The notes: generated by a model from the letters alone, not told the origin. A stretch of 64,000 nucleotides of DNA from Nocardia gamkensis NBRC 108242 (GCF_001612985.1 NZ_BDBM01000020.1:62001-126000); one strand, 5' to 3'; shown: positions 24,695-34,044, numbered from the stretch's first letter. Program-made: numbers and translations.

Positions 24695-25825
24695 TCAGCT
24701 CACCGAGCCGGCCGACGCGGTGAACGTATTGCACTGGGCCGCACGGTTGTTGTCCAAACCCGCCTCGAACCACTGGCCGCCGTTCTCGGACGACCCGTGG
24801 TCGCGCATGTCCCCGGCCTGGTCACCGCGCCCGTAGGCGTCCTTGCGGGCCAGGGTGAGCTGCGGGTCGGTGAGCGAACCGCCCTTCGACGACGAGGAGA
24901 GGTACATACCGTCGAAGCAGTTTGCCTGCAATTCGACTCGGCGCGACAGCTCCAGTCCCTTGGCGCTGCGCGGCCCCACGTCGGCCCGATCGCTGTTGGC
25001 CTTGCGCAGGATGCCGGACATCGCCTGCACGTGATGTCCGTACTCGTGTGCGAAAACCGACAGGTAGACCACCCAGTTGTCCTTGAAGTAGTCCGTCTGC
25101 AACTGGCTGATCGGCATGTAGACGGTCTTGTTCGCCGGGCAGTAGAACGCGGCGAAATTGCTGGTCGAGCCGGTGCACGGGGTGGTGATGCCCGTCGTGG
25201 TCGCGCTGACGTTCAGCGACGGCGGCTGGAACGGCAGATTCGCCTTGCGCAGCACGGGTTTCCACGCCGCTTCCAGGCAGGACGCGGCGCTTTCGAAGAA
25301 CTTGCGGGCGGCGTCCACCTGGGTGCCCCACGGCGAGTAGTCGCACTGCGCCGGAATCAGCGTGGCGTCGGTGTCGGTCAATAGCGGGTTGTTGCCGGTT
25401 TCCGACGGTCCGACCGTGCCGTCCGGTTGGGTGTCGAACGTGAAGCTCGGTTGCGGACCGGACGCGTCGCTCGCGTCGCGCCCCACCGAGATCGCGTTGC
25501 GTACCAGTCCCGCCGCCGCCAGGAATACGACGACGACCAGCAGCACAACCCATCCGCCGCCTCCGCGTTTGCGTGGCGGCGGGTAGGGCGGCCGTCCGGG
25601 CGGACCATAGGGCATGGGCGGAGGGACCGGCGGGCCGTAACCCGGTGGCGGGCCGTAGGCGGGCGGCGCGTATCCCGGCGGCGGGCCGTAACCGGGAGGC
25701 GGACCGTACCCAGGCGGCGGGCCGTAACCCGGGCGCGGGCCGTAGGGCGCACCGTAGCCGGGCGGCGGAGGCACCGGACGCCCCCCGCGCGGGACCGGTC
25801 CGTGTCCGTACGGTGGTTGTGTCAC
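24695..25825 (-). CDS. Neutral zinc metallopeptidase (YpfJ-like), membrane anchored
   Basis: A 376-residue protein. The first 105 residues are a cytoplasmic Pro/Gly/Tyr tail with repeated GYGPPP units, then one membrane helix (WVVLLVVVVFLAAAGLV). The outer domain carries the zinc motif HEYGHH in SVFAHEYGHHVQAMSG and the third-ligand Glu in VELQANCFDGMYL, the pattern of the putative neutral zinc metallopeptidase family (PF04228). Cys pairs suggest disulfides. The GTG at 25825 immediately before the Pro-rich tail is chosen; the open frame upstream is not coding. It is convergent with amt and divergent from the DUF2207 gene. Substrate unknown. Confidence 0.87.
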   Translation of the reverse strand: MTQPPYGHGPVPRGGRPVPPPPGYGAPYGPRPGYGPPPGYGPPPGYGPPPGYAPPAYGPPPGYGPPVPPPMPYGPPGRPPYPPPRKRGGGGWVVLLVVVVFLAAAGLVRNAISVGRDASDASGPQPSFTFDTQPDGTVGPSETGNNPLLTDTDATLIPAQCDYSPWGTQVDAARKFFESAASCLEAAWKPVLRKANLPFQPPSLNVSATTTGITTPCTGSTSNFAAFYCPANKTVYMPISQLQTDYFKDNWVVYLSVFAHEYGHHVQAMSGILRKANSDRADVGPRSAKGLELSRRVELQANCFDGMYLSSSSKGGSLTDPQLTLARKDAYGRGDQAGDMRDHGSSENGGQWFEAGLDNNRAAQCNTFTASAGSVS

Positions 25826-25901
25826 GCCCCCGTACCCCCTCGTCTCAGTGATCGCCGACAGCCGCTGACGCAGGATAGCAAGCTGTCTAGAGTAGGCAGC
25901 C

Positions 25902-27533
25902 ATGCTGACTTTTCGGGGGGCCGCCCTAGGCGCGCTGCTTCTCGCCATCGCGGGAATGTTCGCGACGGCCCCGGTCACCCAGGCCCAGCCCGCGCCGGAG
26001 GGCGTGACCATCACCGCCGATCTGAAGCTGAGCCGCGAGGGCGTCCTCGAAGTGGTCGAACAGGTTTCGGTGCCGCCGGAGGGCTCGTTCCGGATGTCGC
26101 TTCCGCTGCGGCTGCGGGTCGGCGACGACGCCGAGCGCGTCTTCCGGGTCACCGACGTGGACACCGAGGGCGCGGGCACCGCGACGGTCGCCAACGACCA
26201 GTTCACCATCGAGGCCCGGCCCGGCGAATCCACCTTCCGGTACTCCGTGCAGAACACCGTCAGCGACGCGCGGGGCACCCAGGTCTTCCATTGGCTCGGT
26301 GTGCTCAACACCGACATCGCGTCCATCAGCGCCTCGCTGATCAGCCCGAGCTTCGAAATGGGCATCGTGGACTGCAAACTCGGCCCGCCCGGTAACACCC
26401 GGCCGTGCGCCGACGTCAAGATCGAGACCGACGGCGTCCTCTTCCTCGAGCAGACCGACCTGCACAAGGGCGACGCGATCGATCTGACGCTGCAATTGCC
26501 GCCCGGCACCGTGCCGAGCAACGCCGACGTCCGCGACAGCGGCGACGCGGGCCCCTTCGCGATCACCGCCCCGGTGCTCGTCGCGTTCGGCGTGCTGCTG
26601 CTCGCGCTCGCCGCCTTGGTCGCCTATGTGCTGCGCGCTCGCCGCCTGGACGCGACGGTGGGCGGCGGTTCCGCGACGATCGACCCGCTGGCGCGCGAGG
26701 GTGATCGCGTGCAGTTCACCTCACCCGAGGGCACACTGCCCGGTGAGGCCGGGCTGCTGCTGGACGGACATGTCGATCCGGTCGACATCGCCGCCACCGT
26801 GGTGGATCTCGCGGTGCGCCGGTACATCCGGATCACGCCGCTCAGTGACAGCGACTGGCGGATCACCCGGGTGAACACCCCCGACGACCAACTGCGCGAC
26901 TACGAGAAGGCCGTCTACCAGGCGCTGCTGCCCGAAGCCGCCGACGCGGTGACATTGGGCGAGCTGCGCAAGCCGGGGCGCGTGGCCTCCGAACCGGTAC
27001 GCGCCGCACTGGTCGCCGACGCCGTGGCCCGCGGCAACTTCCTCGATCGCCGCCGTCCCGGCCTCGCCCTGTGGCTCGGTGGGGCGCTGGTGGTCGCGGG
27101 TGTCGCGGCCACCGTGGCGCTCGCGCTCACCTCCGGACATGCCCTGGTCGGTGTCGCCATCGCGCTCGGGGGTGTGGCGACCCTGCTCTCGCCGAAGTAC
27201 CTGCCGGTGCGAACGGCGCGCGGGCTGGAGCTCGCAAGGCAGATCCGCGCGCTGCAACGGGGCCTGGAAAACACTCGGCGCGAACAGATCCCGCCGATCG
27301 ACCAGGAAACCGTGTTCTCCCGCGCCCTGCCGTTCATGGTGCTCGGCGCACGCGCCGACAACTGGATCCGCGCCTTCCGCGACCTGGACCCCTCGGCCGA
27401 CGCGCAACCCGGCCTCTACTGGTTCGGCGGCTTCGAACGCGACCGCAACCTGCAGCGCTTCGCGGGCCACTTCCCGTTCTTCATCACCGCCCTGGAGGGG
27501 CTTTTCGCCCTCGCGGGCGATCCGCACCGCTAG
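25902..27533 (+). CDS. DUF2207 family membrane protein
   Basis: A 543-residue protein with a signal peptide (LTFRGAALGALLLAIAGMFA, cleavage after TQAQ), an extracytoplasmic beta-rich domain (about 30-215) matching the DUF2207 N-terminal region, a membrane helix near 222-245, a cytoplasmic winged-helix-like segment (VDPVDIAATVVDLAVRRYIR), two further helices near 388-430 and a short C-terminal domain. Function is unknown; in related bacteria the family lies among envelope genes. It is divergent from the zinc peptidase, with only 76 bases between them, so both may share a control region. Confidence 0.82.
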   Translation: MLTFRGAALGALLLAIAGMFATAPVTQAQPAPEGVTITADLKLSREGVLEVVEQVSVPPEGSFRMSLPLRLRVGDDAERVFRVTDVDTEGAGTATVANDQFTIEARPGESTFRYSVQNTVSDARGTQVFHWLGVLNTDIASISASLISPSFEMGIVDCKLGPPGNTRPCADVKIETDGVLFLEQTDLHKGDAIDLTLQLPPGTVPSNADVRDSGDAGPFAITAPVLVAFGVLLLALAALVAYVLRARRLDATVGGGSATIDPLAREGDRVQFTSPEGTLPGEAGLLLDGHVDPVDIAATVVDLAVRRYIRITPLSDSDWRITRVNTPDDQLRDYEKAVYQALLPEAADAVTLGELRKPGRVASEPVRAALVADAVARGNFLDRRRPGLALWLGGALVVAGVAATVALALTSGHALVGVAIALGGVATLLSPKYLPVRTARGLELARQIRALQRGLENTRREQIPPIDQETVFSRALPFMVLGARADNWIRAFRDLDPSADAQPGLYWFGGFERDRNLQRFAGHFPFFITALEGLFALAGDPHR

Positions 27534-27548
27534 CGTCACGCGCGCGAA

Positions 27549-27581
27549 AAGGGCGATCAGCCGCTGCGGCCGATCGCCCTT
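27549..27581. terminator. Bidirectional hairpin terminator
   Basis: AAGGGCGATC pairs with GATCGCCCTT, extended inward by GCCGC/GCGGC with a single mismatch and a one-base loop. It lies between the convergent DUF2207 and ROK genes. Confidence 0.75.
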
Positions 27582-27592
27582 CGCCGTATCAC

Positions 27593-28867
27593 TCAGTCGT
27601 GCAAGGCGGTTCGCCGGGCGGCAGCCAGCGGATCGGCGTAGAGAACGCTCAGCGAGGTCACCACCGCGGCGTATTCCTGCACTTTGCCGCCGAAACCGCT
27701 GATCCGGATGTCGGTGGGCGGCAAGGTCGAACCCTGGTTGAACGCCCGCGCCACGTGCGCGACCGCGGGGCGGTAGCCGGTGAAGGCCTGGCCGCCGAGG
27801 ATCACCCGATCAGGGTTGAGCATGTCGCGCACCATCGCCACGGTGTGGCCGAGGATGGTGGCCCGCTCGGCGAGCAGTTCGCGCGCGGACTCCGATCCGG
27901 CCTCCGCGGCCCGGTACAGGTCGGCGATGGTCGAGCCCGCGGTGCCGTTGTGCGCCGGGATGATGCCGCGCCCGACCGCCCTGGAATGCAGTGACCGATC
28001 ACCGACGGTCACCTCCAAGCAGCCACGCCGTCCGCAGGTGCATTCCACGTCCGAACCCGTGGGCAGATGCGCGATCGAGCCGGGACCGTTGCTCGGCGTG
28101 TGCACGCGGCCATCCAAGGTCACCGCGACACCCGCGGTCTCACGCACGTAGAAGTACAGGCTGCTGCCCCGCTCGAGGCGGGCCTGGTCCTTGGGCTCGC
28201 CGGTGGGCAGCAACAGCTCCGAGCCTGCCATCGCCTCCACGTGCGGCGCCACCGAGACGGGCAACTCCAGTACCTCGCCGAGGACCGAACCGACTTGCGC
28301 CCCACGCCATTCCAGCTTCGGATGATCGACGACGCCGGTCAGCGGGTCGACCCGGCCGCCGATCGCGACGCCTGCCCACAGCGCCTTGCGCCGGTGCCAG
28401 CGCTGCAGGAACGCCTTCGCGCTGCGCGCGACGGTGGTGGTGGCGAATTCCTGACCGGTCTGCGGGGTGGCGATGGCCAGCCCACCGAGAATGCGGCCGC
28501 GCAGGTCGGCGGCGACGATCTTGGTGACCGCGGCGCCGATGTGGATACCGATGGTGAGGTAGGCGTCGTGGTCGATTTCGAAGGGGACGCGGGGGCGCCC
28601 GACCGCACCGGAGGCCGTCAGGTCGGGGCGTTCCCGCAGCAGGCCGGCCGCGAGCAGCGCGGAGACCTGGCGGTTGACCGTGGCGATGCTCAAACCGGTT
28701 GTGCGCGCGGCGTTGTCGCGGGAAACGGGACCTCCGGTGGCGGCGCGCAGGACCGCGGCCGCCGGGTTGTCGGCGAGGCGCAGTTCGGGAGCGACAACCG
28801 GACGCTGAACGCGGGCACGGCCGTTGGCAACCCTGGAGACGGATCGTTCAAGGGTGGGAAGGGACAT
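27593..28867 (-). CDS. ROK family transcriptional regulator
   Basis: A 424-residue regulator. Residues about 35-100 are a winged HTH (PVSRDNAARTTGLSIATVNR), followed by the sugar-kinase-like ROK domain with IGIHIGAAVTKIVAADLRG, VDPLTGVVDHPKLEWRG and the zinc signature CTCGRRGCLEVTVG. The DGRV segment of the ligand region is present, but the catalytic residues of true glucokinases are not obvious. It resembles the mycobacterial ROK regulator Rv0485 as I remember it. The ATG has an AAGGAT ribosome binding site, and a 19-base inverted repeat lies 20 bases upstream, consistent with autoregulation. Confidence 0.87.
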   Translation of the reverse strand: MSLPTLERSVSRVANGRARVQRPVVAPELRLADNPAAAVLRAATGGPVSRDNAARTTGLSIATVNRQVSALLAAGLLRERPDLTASGAVGRPRVPFEIDHDAYLTIGIHIGAAVTKIVAADLRGRILGGLAIATPQTGQEFATTTVARSAKAFLQRWHRRKALWAGVAIGGRVDPLTGVVDHPKLEWRGAQVGSVLGEVLELPVSVAPHVEAMAGSELLLPTGEPKDQARLERGSSLYFYVRETAGVAVTLDGRVHTPSNGPGSIAHLPTGSDVECTCGRRGCLEVTVGDRSLHSRAVGRGIIPAHNGTAGSTIADLYRAAEAGSESARELLAERATILGHTVAMVRDMLNPDRVILGGQAFTGYRPAVAHVARAFNQGSTLPPTDIRISGFGGKVQEYAAVVTSLSVLYADPLAAARRTALHD

Positions 28868-28886
28868 TGTGCGGATCCTTGCTGAA

Positions 28887-28905
28887 GTCCCGTAATCGAC
28901 GGGAC
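28887..28905. promoter_or_regulatory. Inverted repeat before the ROK gene
   Basis: GTCCCGT and ACGGGAC (7-bp arms) flank AATCG, 20 bases upstream of the ROK start codon. It may be the regulator's own operator or a leader hairpin. The remaining 250 bases up to the next terminator hold no gene I can support. Confidence 0.45.
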
Positions 28906-29148
28906 ATGCCTACATGGGCGGCGAGGCAGCAAATGAGCAGGAAAAACCGCTCAGCTGCAGCAAGAGAGGCGACACAGTTCGCGTGTCAATGGCAGCCGCA
29001 GACCCAGCGCGGCGGTCACGTAAGTGACGCGCAGGAGGTTCGGTCGGCCGGCAGACATGTCATCAAAATTAACACCGATTTCCGCGACGCACCAACCCTC
29101 GACGCGCCGTTGTGTGCACAGGCACATTGTTTGCGCAGGTCGCGGGCA

Positions 29149-29201
29149 CGCGAAAAGACCCCGCTGCCCGGAGAGCTCCATGGGGGCGGGGTATTTTCGC
29201 G
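29149..29201 (-). terminator. Strong hairpin terminator
   Basis: CGCGAAAAGACCCCGC (29149-29164) pairs with GCGGGGTATTTTCGCG (29186-29201) with one mismatch, directly beyond the stop codon of the secreted glycine-zipper protein. Confidence 0.75.
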
Positions 29202-29209
29202 CGGAAGGA

Positions 29210-29929
29210 TTACTTCGGCGCGTTGAACGGCTGATTGATCGTCGTGAAGTACTGGATCGCGGCGCCGATCGCGACCGGTGCGGTGACCAGCAGCTGGCCC
29301 GCGAGGGTGCCCAGGGCGCCGACGGCGATGATGCCGCCGAGGCAGCCGATGGCGGCGGCCGGGATGAACGCGCCGAACAGGCCGACGATCGCCGCGGAGG
29401 CGACGGTGGCGCCCGCGATGCCGCCGAGCACGCAACCGACCGCACCGCCCGCGATGCCGCCGACGAGCGTGCCGATGGTCGCCCCGGCGGCGATCGTGCT
29501 GGTCAGGCGGGTCCAGGCGGCGACCTCACGGTCGTACTCGGTCTTCCACGGCGCCTTGTCCTCGTACGGCAGGGCGACCGGCTTGTAGACCGCGTGCTCC
29601 CGGTCGAACAGCGGTGTCAGCGTCGCGCTACGACCGGAAATCTCTGCGGCGATCGGGAATTCGAAGTCCTCCAGCTGAAACCGCAGCGGCTGCGCCGCGA
29701 GCACGGTACCGTTGGAGGCCTTCACTTGGAGCACCTCGTCCTCGACCGCGAGCGAACCCGCGTCGGTTTCGATGATCGACTGGGTGTCCGTCGCGTACGC
29801 GGTGAAATTGATTGCGCTTTCGGCGCTTTCTTCCGCCGGCGCGGCACCGGATGTGCCCGCGGCCACTCCGGTCGCAATGGTCACCAGCGCCGCCGCCACG
29901 GCGAGTTTCCTCATCCTCATGTCCTGCAA
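29210..29929 (-). CDS. Secreted protein with glycine-zipper C-terminus
   Basis: A 239-residue protein with a signal peptide (MRMRKLAVAAALVTIATG, cleavage near GAAPA), a polar mature domain of about 110 residues (INFTAYATDTQSIIETDAGS), and a 90-residue hydrophobic Gly/Ala-rich tail with repeated GGIAGGAVGCVLGGIAG-like units. Such glycine zippers pack in membranes or self-assemble. I recall similar long hypothetical proteins in Nocardia genomes but cannot name a function. ATG codons at 29929, 29920 and 29914 are all possible starts. The gene is monocistronic, with its own terminator. Confidence 0.75.
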   Translation of the reverse strand: MQDMRMRKLAVAAALVTIATGVAAGTSGAAPAEESAESAINFTAYATDTQSIIETDAGSLAVEDEVLQVKASNGTVLAAQPLRFQLEDFEFPIAAEISGRSATLTPLFDREHAVYKPVALPYEDKAPWKTEYDREVAAWTRLTSTIAAGATIGTLVGGIAGGAVGCVLGGIAGATVASAAIVGLFGAFIPAAAIGCLGGIIAVGALGTLAGQLLVTAPVAIGAAIQYFTTINQPFNAPK

Positions 29930-30045
29930 TCCCTCATCTCAGCTGGAGCCGTTCCAGGCAAAAGCATCAGGCACCGGCTGTGTGAGAACGAGGAAAAAAC
30001 GCAGGACGATTTCAAATCGGCAACCGGAGAGTTACAGTTGCCGTA

Positions 30046-30621
30046 CTACTTCGCTTTGGCCGCCGCTTTCGCCTGCTTCTTGAATTCCCTTACCTGTGCG
30101 AGAGATTCGGCGTCCGTCACGTCGGCAACCGATCGGCGCGAGCCCTCGTCGCCGTACGCGCCCGCCGCCGCGCGCCAGCCTTCCAACTGCACGCCCCGCT
30201 GCTTACCCAGCAGAGCCAGAAAGATCTTCGCCTTCTGCTCGCCGTAGCCGGGCAGATCCTTCAGGCGGCGCAGCACCTCTTTCCCGTCCGGGTCGCCCGC
30301 CGTCCAGATGTTCTCCGCCTTGCCGTCGTAGTGCTCGATGACGTAGCGCGCCAATTCCTGCGCGCGCCGGGCCATGGACCTGCCGTAGCGGTGGATCGCG
30401 GGCGGCGTCGCGGCGAGCTCCTCGAACTCCTGGGGGTCGGCCTCCGCGATGCGCTGGATGTCGAAGCCACCCATCCGGTCGGCGATCTTCTTCGGGCCGC
30501 GGAAAGCGTGCTCCATCGGGTACTGCTGGTCCAGGAGCATGCCGAGCAGGGTGGCGAAGTGGTCCTCGGTCAGTAGCTTGTCCGCCTCGGCGTCCTGCGC
30601 CAGGCATAGCGTGCGAGTCAT
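30046..30621 (-). CDS. HhH-GPD type base excision repair protein
   Basis: A 191-residue member of the uncharacterised actinobacterial HhH-GPD family. It begins MTRTLCLAQDAEADKLLTED and has FATLLGMLLDQQYPMEHAFR, the first helices of the endonuclease III fold, and the helix-hairpin-helix LPGYGEQKAKIFLALLGKQR. There is no Cys cluster for an iron-sulfur centre. These proteins are predicted DNA glycosylases; the damaged base is unknown. The C-terminus is Lys/Ala-rich. A 116-base gap with no other gene separates it from the secreted protein on the left. Confidence 0.85.
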   Translation of the reverse strand: MTRTLCLAQDAEADKLLTEDHFATLLGMLLDQQYPMEHAFRGPKKIADRMGGFDIQRIAEADPQEFEELAATPPAIHRYGRSMARRAQELARYVIEHYDGKAENIWTAGDPDGKEVLRRLKDLPGYGEQKAKIFLALLGKQRGVQLEGWRAAAGAYGDEGSRRSVADVTDAESLAQVREFKKQAKAAAKAK

Positions 30622-30776
30622 CGCCTACCTCCTGCTCGGTGTGCTGGGGACGGGTCGATCATCTCACCGGCGCCGACGAGGCGGGACGCCGCGGGTCGTC
30701 GCCGACCGAGATGGAGAGTGACTCACCTCACATTGCCTACGCGCGGGTAGATGACCTGCCGCGTAGGCTCCAGACC

Positions 30777-31646
30777 ATGCCTCAGATGACGGCGACACCG
30801 ACCAAGACGACGGCAACGGCCAGGGATGGACACGGGCCCATGAACACCTACGCATTGCGCCCCGACCGGTTCGACCGAGCAGGCCAGGACCAACTCGTAG
30901 ACGTGCGCGACCTACAGGCCGCGCTGCCCGGTATCCGCCGCTTGCGTAGCTGGGCGCATGAAGCGCTCGCGCTGCGGCCCGGCGAGCACGCCCTGGACAT
31001 CGGCTCCGGCAGCGGGACCGAGGTCGTCACCTTCGCCGAAGCGGTGGGCCCGGACGGCAGCGCGGTCGGGATCGAGCCCGACCCGCATCTGCTCGCCTCC
31101 GCCGAGCGCCGCGCCGCCGAGGCCGGCTCGACCGCCAAATTCCACTCCGGGGACGCGTACGGCGTGCCGTTCGGCGCGGAGAGCTTCGACGCCGTCCTGT
31201 GCGAACGAGTCTTCCAGCACCTGACCGCGCCCGCCCGCGCGGCCAACGAGATCGCGCGCGTGCTCCGCCCGGGTGGACGCGTCGTCGTGGTGGACAGCGA
31301 CTGGGGAACGGCGATCATGCACCCCGGTGACCGGCAGGTCGTCCGGGAGGTGATCGACACCCTCGTGTCGGCCACCACCAATCCGTTGTCCGGCCGTCGG
31401 CTCCCCGGCCTGCTCACCAAGGCGGGCCTGGTGGTCGACGACATCGGTTCGCATGCCTTGGTGCAGGACCGCAGCGTGGGCGCGGGATCGTTGGTGACCA
31501 GGGTCTCGGCGATGGCGGTCGCGCGCGGCGCGATCACCGAGGCGCAGCGCGAACAGCTGCTCACCGACCTGGAGGCGGGCGCGGCCAACGGCGACATCCA
31601 CCTCTCGGTCACCATGTTCGCCGTCCTCGCGCACAAGCCGCACTGA
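30777..31646 (+). CDS. Class I SAM-dependent methyltransferase
   Basis: A 289-residue Rossmann methyltransferase of the UbiE/Methyltransf_11 type. SAM motif I is ALDIGSGSGTEVV, motif II region VGIEPDPHLL, then DAYGVPFGAESFDAVLCERV and VLRPGGRVVVVDSD (motif III). Small-molecule substrates are usual for the family. ATG 30777 is chosen; ATG 30840 (MNTYALRPDRF) is a credible alternative. A TAGGCT box 9 bases before 30777 could give a nearly leaderless message. The next gene (SRPBCC) starts 8 bases after the stop, so both are likely co-transcribed. Confidence 0.83.
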   Translation: MPQMTATPTKTTATARDGHGPMNTYALRPDRFDRAGQDQLVDVRDLQAALPGIRRLRSWAHEALALRPGEHALDIGSGSGTEVVTFAEAVGPDGSAVGIEPDPHLLASAERRAAEAGSTAKFHSGDAYGVPFGAESFDAVLCERVFQHLTAPARAANEIARVLRPGGRVVVVDSDWGTAIMHPGDRQVVREVIDTLVSATTNPLSGRRLPGLLTKAGLVVDDIGSHALVQDRSVGAGSLVTRVSAMAVARGAITEAQREQLLTDLEAGAANGDIHLSVTMFAVLAHKPH

Positions 31647-31654
31647 CCCGGCCG

Positions 31655-32095
31655 ATGGCCGTCGACGTGCTCACCGACGTCGTGATCGACCGCTCGCGCG
31701 AGCTGGTCGCGGCGTACGCGGCCGATCCGGCGCACGCTCCGGCCTGGTATTCGCGCATCCATGGCGTCACCTGGGAAACCGAGCCGCCGCTGGGCGTCGG
31801 CTCGCGCATGGCGTTCGTCGCGCACTTCCTCGGCAACAAACTGACCTACACCTATGAGGTGGTCGCCTACGAGCCCGGCACACGGCTGGTGATGCGCACC
31901 GCGCAGGGGCCGTTTCCGATGGAGACGACGTACACCTGGGCGGACACGCCGGAGGGCGGCACCCGTATGACGCTGCGCAACCGCGGCGAGCCGAGCGGAT
32001 TCGGGAAACTCGCCGCGCCGGTCCTGGAAGCGGCGATCCGGCGGGCGAACCGGGGAGATCTGGCGCGGCTCAAGGAACTGTTGGAGACCGGGTAG
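31655..32095 (+). CDS. SRPBCC family protein
   Basis: A 146-residue helix-grip protein: VLTDVVIDRSRELVAAYAAD, WETEPPLGVGSRMAFVAHFL, the strand pair YTYEVVAYEPGTRLVMRTA and a final helix rich in basic residues. It follows the methyltransferase by 8 bases. A lipid- or polyketide-like ligand, or a simple ligand-binding role, is possible; no catalytic residues stand out. A strong hairpin terminator follows. Confidence 0.83.
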   Translation: MAVDVLTDVVIDRSRELVAAYAADPAHAPAWYSRIHGVTWETEPPLGVGSRMAFVAHFLGNKLTYTYEVVAYEPGTRLVMRTAQGPFPMETTYTWADTPEGGTRMTLRNRGEPSGFGKLAAPVLEAAIRRANRGDLARLKELLETG

Positions 32096-32151
32096 ACGGC
32101 TGCCTCACCGTGTCCCGCCTCTGTCGGCGTCGGATCGAGCGCACAACGGGA

Positions 32152-32181
32152 ATCGCCCGGCACGAATCCGTGCCGGGCGAT
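32152..32181. terminator. Bidirectional hairpin terminator
   Basis: A perfect 13-bp stem ATCGCCCGGCACG/CGTGCCGGGCGAT with an AATC loop, between the convergent SRPBCC and aminotransferase genes. Confidence 0.8.
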
Positions 32182-32202
32182 CACTGTGTTCTCGATCCGT
32201 CG

Positions 32203-33492
32203 CTACTTGCCGAGCAGCTTCTCGGTGGCCGCCAGCAGCACGCAGGTGGCCAAGCCGTCCATCGCCTTCTCCAGCTCGGGCAGCTTCGGGAAGCTCGGGG
32301 CGATCCGGATGTTCTTGTCCTCCGGGTCGTTCTTGTACGGGAAGGCCGAACCGGCCGCCGTGAGCGCGATACCCGCCTCCTTCGCGAGCGCGATCACCCG
32401 CGCCGCGGTGCCCTCCAGCACGTCCAGGCTGATGAAGTAGCCGCCCTTGGGCTCGGTCCAGGACGCCACCTTGGACGCGCCCAAGCGGTCCTCGAGCACC
32501 TTCAGCACCAGGGCGAACTTCGGTTCCAGGATGGCGCGGTGCTTCTGCATGTGCGCGCGCACGCCGTCGGCGTCGCCGAAGAAGCGCAGGTGACGCAGTT
32601 GATTGATCTTGTCAGGGCCGATGCTCTTCTTCGCGGCGTGGCTCAGGTACCAGTCCAGGTTCGCCGTGGAACCGCCGAGGAAGCTCACGCCCGCGCCGGC
32701 GAAGGTGATCTTCGAAGTGGAGGCGAACACCAACGGGCGGTTCGGATTTCCGGCGGCGGCGGCCAGTCCGAGCACGTCGATCACCGGTGCGGCGGTGTCG
32801 GTGAGCGGGTGCACCGCGTACGCGTTGTCCCAGAACAGCCGGAAGTCGGGCGCTGCCGCCGGCATCGAGACCAATTCGCGGACAACGTCTTCGGAGAACA
32901 CCACGCCGGTCGGGTTGGCGTAGTTCGGCACTGCCCACAGACCCTTGATCTGCGGGTCCTTCGCCAGCAGCTCGGCGATGGCGTGGGTGTCCGGGCCGTC
33001 GTGGCGCATCGGGATCGGGATCATCTCGAAGCCGAGCGCCTCGGTGATCGCGAAGTGCCGGTCGTAACCGGGGGCCGGGCACAGGAACTTCAGGGTGTCC
33101 TCGGCGGCCCAGCGACGCTCGGAATCATTGGTGCCGTACAGCATCGCGTAGGTGATCACGTCGTGCATCAGCTCGAGGCTGGCGTTGTTGCCCGCGAGCA
33201 GATTGTCCACCGGGATGTTCAGCAGCTCGCCGAAGATCGCGCGCAACTCCGGGAGACCGTGCAGGCCACCGTAGTTGCGGCAGTCGGTGCCCGCGCCGTC
33301 GCGGAAATCGCCCTCGCCGGGCAGGTGCAGCAGGGCGGCGGACAGGTCGAGTTGCTCCGGCGAAGGTTTTCCCCGGGTCAGGTCCAGCGTGAGCTTCTCG
33401 GTCTTGAGCGTCGCGTAGTTCGCGGTCTGGGTGTCGTGCTCGAGCACGAGCTCCTCATGGCTCATCAAACCGATCTGCGTTTGCCGGGGCAT
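32203..33492 (-). CDS. aspC: Aspartate aminotransferase (Rv3722c-type)
   Basis: A 429-residue PLP-dependent aminotransferase. It has LDLTRGKPSPEQLDLS at the N-terminus, CRNYGGLHGLPELRAIF, PGYDRHFAITEALGFEMIPI, DNAYAVH and the PLP-binding lysine in FASTSKITFAGAGVSFLGGS. This matches the M. tuberculosis Rv3722c group, the main aspartate aminotransferase there, which moves nitrogen from glutamate to oxaloacetate. The neighbouring SRP RNA and tRNA-Ser upstream agree with that synteny. ATG 33465 (MSHEELVLEHD) is an alternative start. The 240 bases before it hold no further gene before the SRP RNA. Confidence 0.9.
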   Translation of the reverse strand: MPRQTQIGLMSHEELVLEHDTQTANYATLKTEKLTLDLTRGKPSPEQLDLSAALLHLPGEGDFRDGAGTDCRNYGGLHGLPELRAIFGELLNIPVDNLLAGNNASLELMHDVITYAMLYGTNDSERRWAAEDTLKFLCPAPGYDRHFAITEALGFEMIPIPMRHDGPDTHAIAELLAKDPQIKGLWAVPNYANPTGVVFSEDVVRELVSMPAAAPDFRLFWDNAYAVHPLTDTAAPVIDVLGLAAAAGNPNRPLVFASTSKITFAGAGVSFLGGSTANLDWYLSHAAKKSIGPDKINQLRHLRFFGDADGVRAHMQKHRAILEPKFALVLKVLEDRLGASKVASWTEPKGGYFISLDVLEGTAARVIALAKEAGIALTAAGSAFPYKNDPEDKNIRIAPSFPKLPELEKAMDGLATCVLLAATEKLLGK

Positions 33493-33737
33493 CCTGGACA
33501 GCCTTTCAAGCAGCTAGGGGACGATGGTCTGGCCGGACCGATGGGCGGCGACCGAACAGTTGTCCATGCAGACGCACATGCATCCGCGGACGGTGTTCAC
33601 GTTACCCGTGTGATGCCCGGAATTGGAGGCGTTATCCGCCGACGGACGAGGTTCGCCCGGAACCCGGGCCACGCCCAGTCCGCATCGATCGAGCGAAGGC
33701 TCGGCAACCGCGCGTACGCCGCGCGAGCCGCAAGATA

Positions 33738-33826
33738 GGGGACCCCGCGCACCCGGCAGAGCCCGTTGACCCTTGCTGCCTTCCGGCCCTGGGGGAGTTC
33801 ACAGGATGCGCGCCGCGCGGGATCCG
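33738..33826 (-). ncRNA. ffs: Signal recognition particle RNA, small bacterial type (4.5S)
   Basis: On the minus strand the Ffh-binding hairpin is unmistakable: CCAGGGCCGGAAGGCAGCAA followed by GGGTCAACGGG. The outer ends pair (GATCCCGCGC with GCGCGGGGTC). A TACACT -10 box lies at 33838-33833, about seven bases before the predicted 5' end. It sits between aspC and tRNA-Ser as in M. tuberculosis. The ends are accurate to a few bases. Confidence 0.93.
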
Positions 33827-33956
33827 TCGGCCAGTGTAGCGCCTCCGGTCCGCAACACCACCCTCCGGGTCCATCACCCCGCCCGATCAGGTATTTCATC
33901 CCCCTCCCCCCACCCTGTTTGGCGACAGACGGGGGGCTACCGGTATGCTGCTCCAC

Positions 33957-34044
33957 GGAGGATTCGCCTAGTGGCCTATGGCGCTCGCCTGGAACGCGGG
34001 TTGGGTTAACGCCCTCAGGGGTTCAAATCCCCTATCCTCCGCCA
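33957..34044 (+). tRNA. tRNA-Ser (anticodon GGA)
   Basis: An 88-base class II tRNA with acceptor stem GGAGGAT/ATCCTCC, a long variable arm, anticodon loop CTGGAAC (GGA), T loop GTTCAAATC and an encoded CCA end. It decodes UCC and UCU. Confidence 0.95.

Noticed and set aside
29024..30247. 407-codon plus-strand frame
   Set aside because: Runs antisense through the glycine-zipper gene and its terminator; no ribosome binding site or family resemblance.
33597..33956. Small minus-strand frame across the SRP RNA
   Set aside because: It overlaps the clear ffs gene, whose conserved hairpin explains the sequence.
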